From positions 62,001 through 126,000 of the forward strand of contig NZ_QLNV01000005.1 of the NCBI RefSeq assembly GCF_003285545.1: a stretch of 64,000 nt of DNA, given 5' to 3'. This stretch comes from Sinomicrobium soli. Its GTDB lineage: Bacteria > Bacteroidota > Bacteroidia > Flavobacteriales > Flavobacteriaceae. Within the stretch, counting starts at the first letter, position 1. The number at the start of each line of letters is the position of its first letter. The notes under the pieces are model-generated. The model worked only from the letters and a program-made list of their open reading frames with translations. It was not told the origin of the DNA and searched no databases. Of this stretch, positions 8,602 to 17,023 are shown one piece after another. A program made the position numbers and the translations under genes.

Positions 8602-9585
8602 ATGAATGATAACCCATCGCAACGGCAGGGATCGGATGAAATAGACCTCGGAGTGCTATTGCAGAAAACAGGAGACTTCTTTAAATGGATCATCAGAGGG
8701 GTCTATCATATCCTGATGTTTTATAAACGATTCGGCATAGCTCTTCTTATCCTTTTGATCATAGCTTTTGTAGTAGGGTATTTTATGGATAATTCCGGGG
8801 GTAGCAGCTATAAGAGTGAGGTGGTGGTGGTGCCCAATTTCGGCAGTGCGGATTACCTCTATTCGGGCATTCAGGAGATAGAGACCAAAAGACAGGGAGG
8901 GGACATCAGTTTTCTTAAGGGCATGGGACTGGAAATTTCAGGGGGCTTTAACGGGATCACCGTAGAACCTGTTGTCGATATTTACGGATTTCTCGAAGAC
9001 ACCGATAGGCTGGAAGCGTTCAAGGCTTTGAAGGGCGACATGGCCATGGCCAAAAACCCGGAGATGGCCGTGAATTACAGATACCACAGGATTACCATTC
9101 GTACCGGCAGGAAGAACGACGCCAAAGAAATAGTATCGGCCGTACTCCGGTTTCTGAACAGCAATGAATATTACCGGCAGGTAGGGGACAGCCTGAAGAA
9201 AAACATGATCTCCAGGCTGGAGACCAGCAGGGAGGCAGCCCTGTATGTCAATGACATCCTTCGCGCACAGGGCAGCAATACAGGGGGGACGTTAGACCCG
9301 GGTAGTACCGCGGTAGTACTGAGATCTGAACCTACAGCTGCCTCGGCAGAACTGGTAGATGCCCAGCAGGAACTTTTTAAGACCATTGATAAGCTCAGTA
9401 TCAGCGCCGTTGATGCCGACAAGGTGGTCAAGGAGGTATCGCAAAGGCTGGATATTCCACAGAGAGGCATTATCACTACGAGGAAATGGATGTTCCCGCT
9501 TACCGTGTTTATAGTGTTTTCCGGGATCTTCCTGCTGATCTTCCTTTTCCGGAGAATGAAAGAGATCGCTACGGAGGAAGGGTGA
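8602..9585 (+). CDS. Wzz/GumC-like inner membrane protein
   Basis: Protein of 327 residues with two membrane helices: about residues 46-65 (FGIALLILLIIAFVVGYFM) and 292-315 (FPLTVFIVFSGIFLLIFLF). A periplasmic domain of about 225 residues lies between them, and it is rich in helix toward the end. This two-helix topology resembles chain-length determinant (Wzz) proteins, though the typical Wzz proline-rich motif before the second helix is not obvious. It is 21 bp after the DUF6909-like gene and 76 bp before a luxE-like gene. Its role in the cluster is unknown; it may organise a membrane complex. Confidence 0.6.
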   Translation: MNDNPSQRQGSDEIDLGVLLQKTGDFFKWIIRGVYHILMFYKRFGIALLILLIIAFVVGYFMDNSGGSSYKSEVVVVPNFGSADYLYSGIQEIETKRQGGDISFLKGMGLEISGGFNGITVEPVVDIYGFLEDTDRLEAFKALKGDMAMAKNPEMAVNYRYHRITIRTGRKNDAKEIVSAVLRFLNSNEYYRQVGDSLKKNMISRLETSREAALYVNDILRAQGSNTGGTLDPGSTAVVLRSEPTAASAELVDAQQELFKTIDKLSISAVDADKVVKEVSQRLDIPQRGIITTRKWMFPLTVFIVFSGIFLLIFLFRRMKEIATEEG

Positions 9586-9594
9586 TAAATAGGA

Positions 9595-9661
9595 GACCTC
9601 GTTGCAAACGAGAACCAGGCCAAACTACGAACTAACAACCACGAACTAAGAACTGTACCGC
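9595..9661. repeat. Inverted repeat plus 7-bp phased repeat before the luxE-like gene
   Basis: A CTCGTT-GCA-AACGAG dyad (9598-9612) is followed by about five degenerate heptamers of the form AACTACG, AACTAAC, AACCACG, AACTAAG and AACTGTA, ending 2 bp before the ATG at 9662. The same kind of array precedes several other genes in the window. Confidence 0.6.
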
Positions 9662-10639
9662 ATGAACAGCGAAGCGATTTTCGGTATTACCGGGAAGGCT
9701 GAATTCGAAACAGCGGCACTCCGGGTATACCGTTACCAGTATCAGCACAATAAGGTGTACGGAAAGTTTTGCGATCTACTGGGCAGGACCCCGGAAAAAG
9801 TGCGTGCACTGGCGGAGGTACCTTTCCTGCCGATCTCCTTTTTCAAGACCCGCCGGGTGGTCGCTTCGGAGCGCAGCCCCGAAGAGCTCTTTACCAGCAG
9901 CGGAACAACGGGTGAACAGACCAGTAAGCATTACGTTACGGACAGGGGCCTGTATGAAAAGAGCTTTTCTGAGGCTTTCAGGCTTTTTTACGGAGATATT
10001 TCGGAATATACGGTACTCGCCCTGTTGCCGTCTTATCTGGAGCGTCAGGGCTCTTCCCTGATCTATATGGCAGACGCACTGATAAAGCGTTCGGGAAGCC
10101 GCGATAGCGGGTTCTATCTGCACAACCTCGATACCCTGGCATACAAACTTGCCGAACTCGACGGCAAGGGGAGGAAAATAATATTGATAGGGGTTTCCTT
10201 TGCACTGCTCGACCTGGTGGAACAACGGAAATTCAGGCTGAAAAACACTGTCGTTATGGAAACCGGGGGCATGAAAGGGAGGCGGAAGGAACTGGTCCGG
10301 GAGGAATTGCACAGCATACTGCGCAAAGGGTTCGGTACAGGCAGTATTCACAGCGAATACGGGATGACCGAACTGCTCTCGCAAGCCTACTCTTCCGGTA
10401 ATGGCGTCTTTCGTTGTCCTCCCTGGATGGGTGTCCTGACCAGGGACCCCGAAGATGCCCTGTCTTTGCAGGACGCTGGTAAAACAGGAGGGATCAATGT
10501 CATTGACCTCGCCAACCTGAATTCCTGTTCCTTTATCGCCACACAGGATCTCGGAAAGCTGCATGCGGATGGCTCTTTTGAAATACTGGGACGTTTTGAC
10601 CATGCCGATATCAGGGGGTGTAACCTGATGGTGATGTGA
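9662..10639 (+). CDS. LuxE-like acyl-protein synthetase / acyltransferase
   Basis: Protein of 325 residues matching the LuxE family (acyl-protein synthetases that activate fatty acids as acyl-AMP and move them to a protein cysteine in the luminescence pathway). The ATP loop FTSSGTTGEQTSKHYV is at about residues 77-92. The region ETGGMKGRRKELVREEL and the later SEYGMTELLSQAYS are typical of adenylate-forming enzymes, and FDHADIRGCNLM is near the C-terminus. No other lux genes are seen, so the substrate is more likely a cell-envelope or lipid precursor. It ends the run that starts with the M23 peptidase. Confidence 0.8.
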   Translation: MNSEAIFGITGKAEFETAALRVYRYQYQHNKVYGKFCDLLGRTPEKVRALAEVPFLPISFFKTRRVVASERSPEELFTSSGTTGEQTSKHYVTDRGLYEKSFSEAFRLFYGDISEYTVLALLPSYLERQGSSLIYMADALIKRSGSRDSGFYLHNLDTLAYKLAELDGKGRKIILIGVSFALLDLVEQRKFRLKNTVVMETGGMKGRRKELVREELHSILRKGFGTGSIHSEYGMTELLSQAYSSGNGVFRCPPWMGVLTRDPEDALSLQDAGKTGGINVIDLANLNSCSFIATQDLGKLHADGSFEILGRFDHADIRGCNLMVM

Positions 10640-10730
10640 GCAGGGGCAACCTATAACCGTCTTTATTTATAATTAGTCTTAGACCGGATTGAAATTATCT
10701 GTATATTAGATAGTTAGCTTTTGTTTTTTG

Positions 10731-10738
10731 TATCTTTG
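10731..10738 (+). promoter_or_regulatory. TAnnTTTG -7 element of the ferritin gene
   Basis: TATCTTTG is a perfect -7 match and lies 48 bp before the ferritin ATG at 10787. A TTG at 10721-10723 is too close to be the -33 element; no iron-box could be recognised. Confidence 0.5.
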
Positions 10739-10786
10739 TATGAACGAAACGGAAGCGTAGGACATACGCAGATAAAAAACAGACCG

Positions 10787-11305
10787 ATGAAAGACTTAGT
10801 AAGACAGAAATTAGGAATAAACGTAGAGGTAATGGACCTGCTGAACGAACAGGTAGCCATGGAGGCTCATTCCTCAGCCATATATCTTGCCATGGCTTCA
10901 TGGTGTGACAGGAACGCATTGAACTGCAGTGCAAAATTCTTTTATGAGCAGGCTGAAGAAGAGCGGGAACACATGATGAAGATATTCCGGTTTATCAATG
11001 ACAATGGGGGGATGGCCTATTCTCCGGAAATCCCTTCGGTATCACATGATTTCGATTCGCTTGAAGGAATATTCGAGATGTCACTGGAACAGGAGATAGG
11101 TGTTACCAAATCCATTCACAATATTGTGGCCAGGTGCCGTAAGGTCAATGATTTCGGTACGGAAAACTTCCTGCAATGGTTTGTGAAGGAGCAGATGGAA
11201 GAGGAGCAGACCATGAGAAATGCCCTTGACCTGTTCGACCTGATGGGCACCGACGGGATCGCTCTCAAGCTTATCGATGAGCGTATTCCGGGGATCAGTG
11301 AATAG
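10787..11305 (+). CDS. Ferritin
   Basis: Protein of 172 residues, usual for bacterial non-haem ferritin. The four-helix bundle carries ferroxidase ligands in helix A (NEQVAMEAHSSAIYLAMASW), helix B (FFYEQAEEEREHMMKI, with the E-x-x-H pair) and helix D (FLQWFVKEQMEEEQTMRN). It oxidises and stores iron as a mineral inside a 24-subunit shell in the cytoplasm. The ATG at 10787 gives the conserved N-terminus MKDLVRQKL; a longer frame upstream would run through the promoter. It is a single-gene unit with its own promoter and terminator. Confidence 0.95.
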   Translation: MKDLVRQKLGINVEVMDLLNEQVAMEAHSSAIYLAMASWCDRNALNCSAKFFYEQAEEEREHMMKIFRFINDNGGMAYSPEIPSVSHDFDSLEGIFEMSLEQEIGVTKSIHNIVARCRKVNDFGTENFLQWFVKEQMEEEQTMRNALDLFDLMGTDGIALKLIDERIPGISE

Positions 11306-11333
11306 CATATAGCACATAGATGAAAACAAAAGA

Positions 11334-11358
11334 GCCGTCCGCAGGGATGGCTTTTTTT
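11334..11358. terminator. Bidirectional terminator between ferritin and the YugP-type peptidase
   Basis: A 7-bp stem (11334-11340 with 11345-11351, one G-T pair) with a GCAG loop is followed by seven T residues on the plus strand. The minus strand reads the same hairpin followed by CTCTTTTG, so it can also end the convergent peptidase gene. Confidence 0.8.
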
Positions 11359-11373
11359 ATGGCTTACAATTCC

Positions 11374-12072
11374 TTAATTCCTCGACCCCATGATCCTCAG
11401 GGCCCAGTACAGCAGCATGGCCAGTGATCCTATGGCGGCGACCAGGTAAGTCCTTGCGGCCCATTTCAGGGAATCCTCGGCGCCCTTGTATTCCTGCTGG
11501 CTCAGCATATGCTTGTTTTTAAGCCATGCCAGGGCCCGGTTACTGGCGTCGTATTCCACCGGTAAGGTCACCAAGCTGAAAATGGTGGCAAAAGACATCA
11601 GTACCAGTCCGGCGACAGCTACGAGAAACCCGAATTGTGAAGCAAGCCCCAGGATAAGCCCCCCGAAGATGAGCCATTGCGACAACCCGGAGGAAACACT
11701 TACCAGGGGAACGAGTTTGGACCGTAGCTGAAGCCATTGATAGGCTTTTGCGTGCTGTACGGCGTGCCCGCATTCGTGGGCAGCCACTGCTGCCGCAGCG
11801 GCATTCCGCTGGTTATAGACACCCTCGCTGAGGTTTACGGTCTTTTTTGCCGGGTTGTAATGGTCCGTAAGCATGCCGGGAGTGGAAATGACCTTGACAT
11901 CATAGATGCCGTGGTCGGCGAGCATTTTCTCCGCAATCTCCGCCCCGCTCATACCATTGCGCAAATGAACCTTGGAATAGTACTTAAACTTGCTCTTGAG
12001 CTTGTTGCTTACCATCCAGCTGACCAGGGCAATGACCCCGATAATGATATAATATCCTAAATAACCTCCCAT
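11374..12072 (-). CDS. YugP-type membrane zinc metallopeptidase
   Basis: Protein of 232 residues. An N-terminal membrane helix (YYIIIGVIALVSWMVS) is followed by a zinc motif HECGH at residues 99-103 and two or three further hydrophobic segments (about 130-170 and 207-226). This matches the neutral zinc metallopeptidase family typified by YugP. The substrates are unknown. The gene is convergent with ferritin and shares its terminator. Confidence 0.88.
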   Translation of the reverse strand: MGGYLGYYIIIGVIALVSWMVSNKLKSKFKYYSKVHLRNGMSGAEIAEKMLADHGIYDVKVISTPGMLTDHYNPAKKTVNLSEGVYNQRNAAAAAVAAHECGHAVQHAKAYQWLQLRSKLVPLVSVSSGLSQWLIFGGLILGLASQFGFLVAVAGLVLMSFATIFSLVTLPVEYDASNRALAWLKNKHMLSQQEYKGAEDSLKWAARTYLVAAIGSLAMLLYWALRIMGSRN

Positions 12073-12497
12073 GTCTTTTCTGTTTTAAATGCTTAAAAAT
12101 ACAAAAATTTTATCCGGAACAAGGTTACCGTTCCTGACCGGTATGGCAACGGTCTGCCGGGTTGGCCGGACCGGGGTTGCCACGCACTACTTCTGTGGTT
12201 CTGACAGGCAAAAAGCCGGCCAAACCGTTGACAGAGATCATATAATTAAGAATATTTTAGCAAATGGTGACACCTGGATGAACTTTTGTCATTCCCCGGA
12301 ACCGCATCGTCATAAAAGAATAAAAAATAATTTTTTGGGACGCAAGCCCTTCCCCGGGGTATTAATAAATGAAGAATGAATAGTTAATAATGAAGGGGAG
12401 GGCATAAGAGTACTATATGGAAGGAGCATCGGAGCGCATTATTTTGAAACTTTTGTTTTCATGTGCAATATTTGGATTTGGTGAATTTCTCCGATGC
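12073..12497. other. Non-coding gap with two unexplained hairpins
   Basis: No credible gene is seen. A GC-rich hairpin lies at 12144-12182: TGGCAAC pairs with GTTGCCA and encloses CCGG-GTTGG-CCGG. A second inverted repeat pairs GCATCGGAG (12426-12434) with CTCCGATGC (12489-12497), directly next to the leuS 3' hairpin. Confidence 0.4.
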
Positions 12498-12535
12498 GGT
12501 ACGGGGGTGTCATTTGGCATTGGACACCCCGTACC
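12498..12535 (-). terminator. Strong hairpin after leuS, probable terminator
   Basis: GGTACGGGG-GTGTC (12498-12511) pairs with GACACCCCGTACC (12523-12535) across an 11-bp loop with one bulged base. It lies 5 bp beyond the leuS stop on the minus strand. There is no T-run after it, so termination would be atypical, or the hairpin may protect the 3' end. Confidence 0.5.
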
Positions 12536-12540
12536 TTCCA

Positions 12541-15372
12541 TCAGCCTACGATATTGATAATCTTTCCCGGAACGATAATTACTTTTTTCGGGCTGCGTCC
12601 CTGAAGCTGTTCCATAGTCTTTTCGTGGGCCAATACGGTTTTTTCCATCTCCTCCCGGCTCATATCAAGGGGCAATTCCAGCTTAAAGCGCATTTTGCCG
12701 TTAAAGGAAACAGGATATTCCTTGGTGCTTTCTACCAGGTATTTTTCTTCAGGCTCCGGGAAGGGAGCGAAAGCCACAGAGGTTTCATGACCCAGTAATT
12801 GCCACAGTTCTTCGGCAATATGCGGGGCATAGGGGGCAACGATAACTGTCAGGGGTTCCAGTACCTCACGGGCATTGCACTTCCGGGAAGTAAGCTCGTT
12901 GACCGCGATCATAAAAGAGGATACCGAAGTGTTGAAAGAGAAGCCTTCGATATCTTCATTCACTTTTTTAATGGCCTTGTGCAGTGATTTCAGGTTTTCG
13001 GCAGAAGCAGGAGCATCCGAAACATAAAAAGCTCCGTCCTTTCCGGAATGATACAGCTTCCACAGTTTTTTCAGAAAACCGTGAACCCCGGTGATGCCGG
13101 CAGTATTCCACGGTTTGGCCTGGTCCAGGGGGCCGAGGAACATCTCGTAAAGACGAAGGGTATCGGCACCGTACTGTTCGCAGATATCGTCCGGGTTGAC
13201 GACGTTGTATTTGGATTTGGACATTTTTTCCACTTCCCGGCCCACGATATATTTTCCGTCTTCCAGTATGAATTCGGCATCCTTAAACTCGGGCCGCCAT
13301 GCTTTAAAGGCCTCCGTGTCCAGCTCTTCCGATATATTAACAAGGGAAACATCGGCGTGAATGGCCTCCGTTTCGTACCCGGGGGCAAGGTTCGCCGAGA
13401 TAAAGGTGTTGGTGCCTTTTTTCCGGTATACAAAAGCACTGCTGCCCAGTATCATCCCCTGGTTGATCAGCTTTCTGGCAAATTCATCTACGGGAACCAG
13501 CCCGAGGTCGAACAGGAATTTCTGCCAGAAACGGGCGTAGAGCAGGTGGCCCGTGGCGTGTTCGCTTCCACCGATATAAAGGTCTACGTCCTTCCAGTAG
13601 TCCAGGGCTTCCCCTGAGGCAAATTCCGAGGGGTTTCCGGCATCCATATAGCGGTTAAAATACCAGGAACTCCCCGCCCAGCCGGGCATGGTGTTCAGCT
13701 CGAGGGGAAATACGGTCTTGTGGTCTGTGCGGTCATTGCTTACCACCTCGTTCCTTTCCGTATCCCAGGCCCAGGTATGCGCATTGCCCAGCGGGGGTTC
13801 CCCGGTTTCCGTGGGCAGGTATTTCTCCACTTCCGGGAGCCTTACCGGCAGGTGCTGTGCAGCTATCATTTTCGGCAGGCCGTTCACATAGTATACCGGG
13901 AAGGGTTCTCCCCAGTAGCGCTGCCTGCTGAATACGGCATCGCGGAGGCGGTAGTTGGTACGTCCTTTTCCCGCTCCCCTGAGTTCCAGTTCCGCAATGG
14001 CTTTTCGGGTGGCCTCTCCCTGGGAAAGACCGCTTAAAAACCCGGAATCCGCAATTACGGTACCCTGTTTTTCACTGTGGGCTGCCTCCGAAATATCGGC
14101 GTTTTCAAAGATATTCGGTATGGGCAGGCCGAAGTGACGAGCAAAGTCGTAGTCACGCTGGTCACCGCAGGGCACGGCCATTACGGCCCCGGTACCGTAA
14201 CCGGCCAGGACATAATCCCCGATCCAGACCGGAACAGCTTCCCCGGTAAAGGGGTGCTCCGCATATGCCCCGGTAAATACCCCCGAAATGGTTTTTACAT
14301 CGGCCATTCGCTCGCGTTCGCTGCGTTTGGCCGTGGCTTCGATATAGTCGTTCACCGCGGTTTTCTGTGCTTCCGTAGTGATGAGCGGTACCAGTTCGTG
14401 TTCCGGGGCCAGGGTCATAAAACTCACCCCGAAAATGGTGTCCGGGCGTGTCGTGAAAACGGGAATGGTATATGTGGTATCTTTTACCCTGAAAATAACC
14501 TCCGCACCTTCGGAGCGCCCGATCCAGTTGGTCTGTGAGTCCTTGAGCGGTTGCGGCCAGTCTACACGGCCCAGTCCCTCCAGCAGGCGTTCGGCATAAG
14601 CCGTGATACGCATGCTCCACTGTGTCATTTTCTTGCGTACCACGGGGTGGCCTCCACGTTCGGAAACTCCGTTTACGATCTCGTCGTTGGCCAGTACCGT
14701 ACCCAGTGCAGGGCACCAGTTTACTTCGGTTTCGGCGAGGTAGGTAAGACGGTATTTCAACAGGGTTTTTTCCTTTTCTTCGGCTGAAAAGGCATTCCAC
14801 TGCGCCGCCGAAAATATCGCGGTATCACTGTCGCATTCCGCATTTACATTTTCATTGCCCCCTGCTTCGAATTTTGCGGTAAGGGATGCAATAGCTTCGG
14901 CCTTGCCGGTATCCCTGTTGTACCAGGAGTTGAACAATTGTATGAAGATCCACTGCGTCCACCGGTAATATTCCGGGTCGGAAGTACGTACTTCCCGGCT
15001 CCAGTCGAATGAAAACCCTATTTTGTCCAGCTGTTCCCGGTACCTCCTGATATTGGCATCCGTAGTAATGGCGGGATGCTGCCCCGTCTGTATGGCGTAT
15101 TGCTCCGCCGGCAGCCCGAAAGAATCGTACCCCATGGGATGGAGTACATTATACCCCTGGTGACGTTTGTAGCGGGCATAGATGTCCGATGCGATATATC
15201 CCAGCGGATGCCCTACGTGAAGTCCGGCACCCGACGGATAGGGAAACATGTCCAGCACGTAGAATTTAGGCTTTTCAGCACCTTCGGATCCCGGGTTTGC
15301 AGCCCGGAAGGTCTGCCGTGTTTTCCAGTATTGCTGCCATTTGGCTTCGATGGTCTTGTGGTCGTATTTCAT
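12541..15372 (-). CDS. leuS: Leucine--tRNA ligase
   Basis: Protein of 943 residues. Class I signature HVGHPLGY is near residue 52 after YPSGAGL, and the second signature KMSKSKYNVV is near residue 714. The editing domain (CP1) lies between, with TTRPDTIFGV and the GYGTGAVMAVP segment. An insertion around residues 155-185 (ENVNAECDSDTAIFSAAQW) is, as I recall, usual in Bacteroidota LeuRS. It charges tRNA-Leu. It starts at ATG 15372 behind a good promoter on the same strand. Confidence 0.97.
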   Translation of the reverse strand: MKYDHKTIEAKWQQYWKTRQTFRAANPGSEGAEKPKFYVLDMFPYPSGAGLHVGHPLGYIASDIYARYKRHQGYNVLHPMGYDSFGLPAEQYAIQTGQHPAITTDANIRRYREQLDKIGFSFDWSREVRTSDPEYYRWTQWIFIQLFNSWYNRDTGKAEAIASLTAKFEAGGNENVNAECDSDTAIFSAAQWNAFSAEEKEKTLLKYRLTYLAETEVNWCPALGTVLANDEIVNGVSERGGHPVVRKKMTQWSMRITAYAERLLEGLGRVDWPQPLKDSQTNWIGRSEGAEVIFRVKDTTYTIPVFTTRPDTIFGVSFMTLAPEHELVPLITTEAQKTAVNDYIEATAKRSERERMADVKTISGVFTGAYAEHPFTGEAVPVWIGDYVLAGYGTGAVMAVPCGDQRDYDFARHFGLPIPNIFENADISEAAHSEKQGTVIADSGFLSGLSQGEATRKAIAELELRGAGKGRTNYRLRDAVFSRQRYWGEPFPVYYVNGLPKMIAAQHLPVRLPEVEKYLPTETGEPPLGNAHTWAWDTERNEVVSNDRTDHKTVFPLELNTMPGWAGSSWYFNRYMDAGNPSEFASGEALDYWKDVDLYIGGSEHATGHLLYARFWQKFLFDLGLVPVDEFARKLINQGMILGSSAFVYRKKGTNTFISANLAPGYETEAIHADVSLVNISEELDTEAFKAWRPEFKDAEFILEDGKYIVGREVEKMSKSKYNVVNPDDICEQYGADTLRLYEMFLGPLDQAKPWNTAGITGVHGFLKKLWKLYHSGKDGAFYVSDAPASAENLKSLHKAIKKVNEDIEGFSFNTSVSSFMIAVNELTSRKCNAREVLEPLTVIVAPYAPHIAEELWQLLGHETSVAFAPFPEPEEKYLVESTKEYPVSFNGKMRFKLELPLDMSREEMEKTVLAHEKTMEQLQGRSPKKVIIVPGKIINIVG

Positions 15373-15427
15373 ATGCGGAATGTACCGGAGCCCCGGTATT
15401 TTTTACAGTTAAGACACGATTGAAGCG

Positions 15428-15458
15428 CAAAAGTACAGTTAATGAACGAAACTGGCAA
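15428..15458 (-). promoter_or_regulatory. leuS promoter (TTG / TACTTTTG)
   Basis: On the minus strand TTG (plus 15456-15458), a 20-bp spacer and TACTTTTG (plus 15428-15435) match the Bacteroidota -33/-7 consensus. The predicted start gives a leader of about 50 nt before the leuS ATG at 15372. Confidence 0.65.
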
Positions 15459-15469
15459 TACGGGGGGGA

Positions 15470-15578
15470 ATTCGATAATGTGCCAATAGGTCAATTAGTC
15501 AATGTGCAAATTAACCAGATTATCACATTGACACATTATCACATTATCGAATTGGCACATTATCACATTACCCCAATT
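15470..15578. repeat. Degenerate 8-bp tandem repeat array upstream of leuS
   Basis: About twelve octamers in near-perfect phase, mostly variants of TCACATTA, with ACACATTA, TCGAATTG, GCACATTA and GTCAATGT. One end (ATTCGATAATGTGCCAAT) is inverted relative to the other. It lies between leuS and the ACT-domain gene, just upstream of the leuS promoter. Confidence 0.7.
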
Positions 15579-15582
15579 AATT

Positions 15583-16242
15583 TTAAAGATTTTTAAGGTC
15601 CTTGATTACCTTAAAGGCCTTGTCTATCTGTGCTTCTCCCACGATAATGGTAAATTCATTGGTGGTGGAAATGACCTCGTGAAGGATGATCCCCTCCCAT
15701 GCGAGACGCTGGAATATGAAATAGTATATTCCCGGAATGACCACATTTTCCTCCGGAAGCTTTACGGTTATGGAGGCGAGGTCCTCCACCTTCTGCGTCA
15801 TTTTTTCTTCGCGGAACATAGATTCTACCACGGAGTTCTGGGAGTTACTGACCACGATATTGGTTTCGTTAACCCCCCTGGAGGAAGTGTAAAAGGCGTC
15901 CTTGTTTTTGTTGACCTCATTCAGGAGATTGGCCTGGCTGTTGAGTATGGTGTCGGAGAGGAGAAAAGTGTAATCGGTAAGGGACGACCGTACCGTGATT
16001 TCCCCGATGTTCTTGAGTACTTTCAGGATTTTATGCGTAGCGCGAAACTCCATGTCTGTCGACAACCGTTTGAGCGCCATGACCACAGCACCACTTCGAA
16101 CTTCCTTGCCCAGTTGGTCCTCAATTTCCGGCCCTATGATGCGGGATAGTGAAGTGAGGTTTATAATTCCTTGTGCCAGAGCACTTTGTAAGAAGGGCTT
16201 TGTCTTGATGTAGTTCTCCACTACGGAAGAAATCGTTTTCAT
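15583..16242 (-). CDS. ACT-domain protein related to aspartate kinase regulatory region
   Basis: Protein of 219 residues from the ATG at 16242; a longer frame to 16311 adds a lysine- and phenylalanine-rich stretch that I judge non-coding. The N-terminal part (YIKTKPFLQSALAQGIINLTSLSR) looks like a winged-helix segment. The C-terminal part reads like ACT repeats (DLASITVKLPEENVV, then GIILHEVISTTNEFTIIV) as in lysC-type aspartate kinases, but no kinase domain is present. Possibly an amino-acid-sensing regulator. Function not established. Confidence 0.65.
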   Translation of the reverse strand: MKTISSVVENYIKTKPFLQSALAQGIINLTSLSRIIGPEIEDQLGKEVRSGAVVMALKRLSTDMEFRATHKILKVLKNIGEITVRSSLTDYTFLLSDTILNSQANLLNEVNKNKDAFYTSSRGVNETNIVVSNSQNSVVESMFREEKMTQKVEDLASITVKLPEENVVIPGIYYFIFQRLAWEGIILHEVISTTNEFTIIVGEAQIDKAFKVIKDLKNL

Positions 16243-16429
16243 TGTGAAATGGTTTTGGTTTTTGAAAAAGCTAAAATAACAATTTGTTTTATTTAAAACA
16301 AATGGTAACAAGAATAAATTAAAAAAAATTTCACGAGGCTTTTCCCGTGTTTTAAAAATAATGTGTTATAATTTAATTTGTCTGCCCGTTTATTATCAAG
16401 TTAAAGGTTAAAACCCTGCTTTCACCGGC

Positions 16430-16446
16430 CTGCAATTCCATTGCAG
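16430..16446. repeat. Palindrome CTGCAA-TTCCA-TTGCAG
   Basis: A perfect 6-bp stem with TTCCA loop. Its 13-bp core GCAATTCCATTGC recurs exactly about 97 bp downstream in another hairpin (16527-16545). Confidence 0.5.
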
Positions 16447-16464
16447 TTACTTTAGTTTGTATAT

Positions 16465-16526
16465 CCTTTGGTTACTGAGTTATTGCGTGTTGACTAAATA
16501 ACTTAGTAACTCAATAACCTAATAAC
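16465..16526. repeat. 8-bp phased repeat with inverted copies
   Basis: Octamers ATAACTTA, GTAACTCA, ATAACCTA and ATAACAAG follow each other in phase (about 16497-16528). GGTTACTGAGTTATT at 16470-16484 is an inverted near-copy, so the region can fold back. It lies downstream of yraN and upstream of the ACT-domain gene on the minus strand. Confidence 0.55.
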
Positions 16527-16548
16527 AAGGCAATTCCATTGCCTTTTT
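16527..16548. terminator. Hairpin AAGGCAA-TTCCA-TTGCCTT with T-run
   Basis: A perfect 7-bp stem followed by TTTTT on the plus strand. On the minus strand, which would serve yraN, it lacks a T-run. The gap 16243-16598 holds this, its sister palindrome and a phased repeat; no gene is seen there. Confidence 0.45.
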
Positions 16549-16598
16549 AAACCCCTGGACTTGTTGTCCGGAGTGGTTTAGTTTCGGGAAGCAGCAAA

Positions 16599-16958
16599 TC
16601 AGAAGTGAAAGAAGGCATCTTCGATATGGTTCAGTTCGGAGTGCTCCCCTTTCCCCGTGACGGTAATGATATCGAAGCGAACCTCGGAGTTGATGTTACG
16701 GGCCCTTACATAGTGGTCTATGGCTTTTACCAGTAGCCTTATTTTTTTCCGGTTCACCGCATCCTGCGGAAGGGCAAACAGGAGTGAACTCCGCGATTTT
16801 ACCTCCACCACGGCAAGAATATCTCCCTTAAGGGCGATGATGTCTATTTCTGCCCTGGCAAAGGTGTAATTGCGTTCCAGGATGGTGTAACCCTGTTCTT
16901 CCAGGTACGCTGCGGCCCTTTGCTCTCCTTCAGATCCGAAATCGTTATGTGCTGCCAT
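16599..16958 (-). CDS. YraN/UPF0102 family endonuclease-like protein
   Basis: Protein of 119 residues, the usual length of the family. The N-terminus has GSEGEQRAAAYLEEQGY, and the nuclease-fold core is visible as AEIDIIALKGDILAVVEVKSRS, with the D-(x)n-E-x-K pattern of the Holliday-junction resolvase/restriction fold. Activity has not been settled for the family. The ATG at 16958 matches the conserved start. Confidence 0.92.
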   Translation of the reverse strand: MAAHNDFGSEGEQRAAAYLEEQGYTILERNYTFARAEIDIIALKGDILAVVEVKSRSSLLFALPQDAVNRKKIRLLVKAIDHYVRARNINSEVRFDIITVTGKGEHSELNHIEDAFFHF

Positions 16959-17023
16959 AATACGTTGGAAACTATTTTAAAAATACACAAAAAAACAACA
17001 CGAAGAATTTTCTTTCATGGTTT

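Noticed and set aside
9662-10639. Bioluminescence operon from the LuxE match
   Set aside because: No luxA, B, C or D in the window.
12089-12379. 96-codon frame in the gap before leuS
   Set aside because: No protein-like composition, and it contains a GC-rich hairpin.
15470-15578. CRISPR array
   Set aside because: Units are 8 bp without spacers and there are no cas genes.
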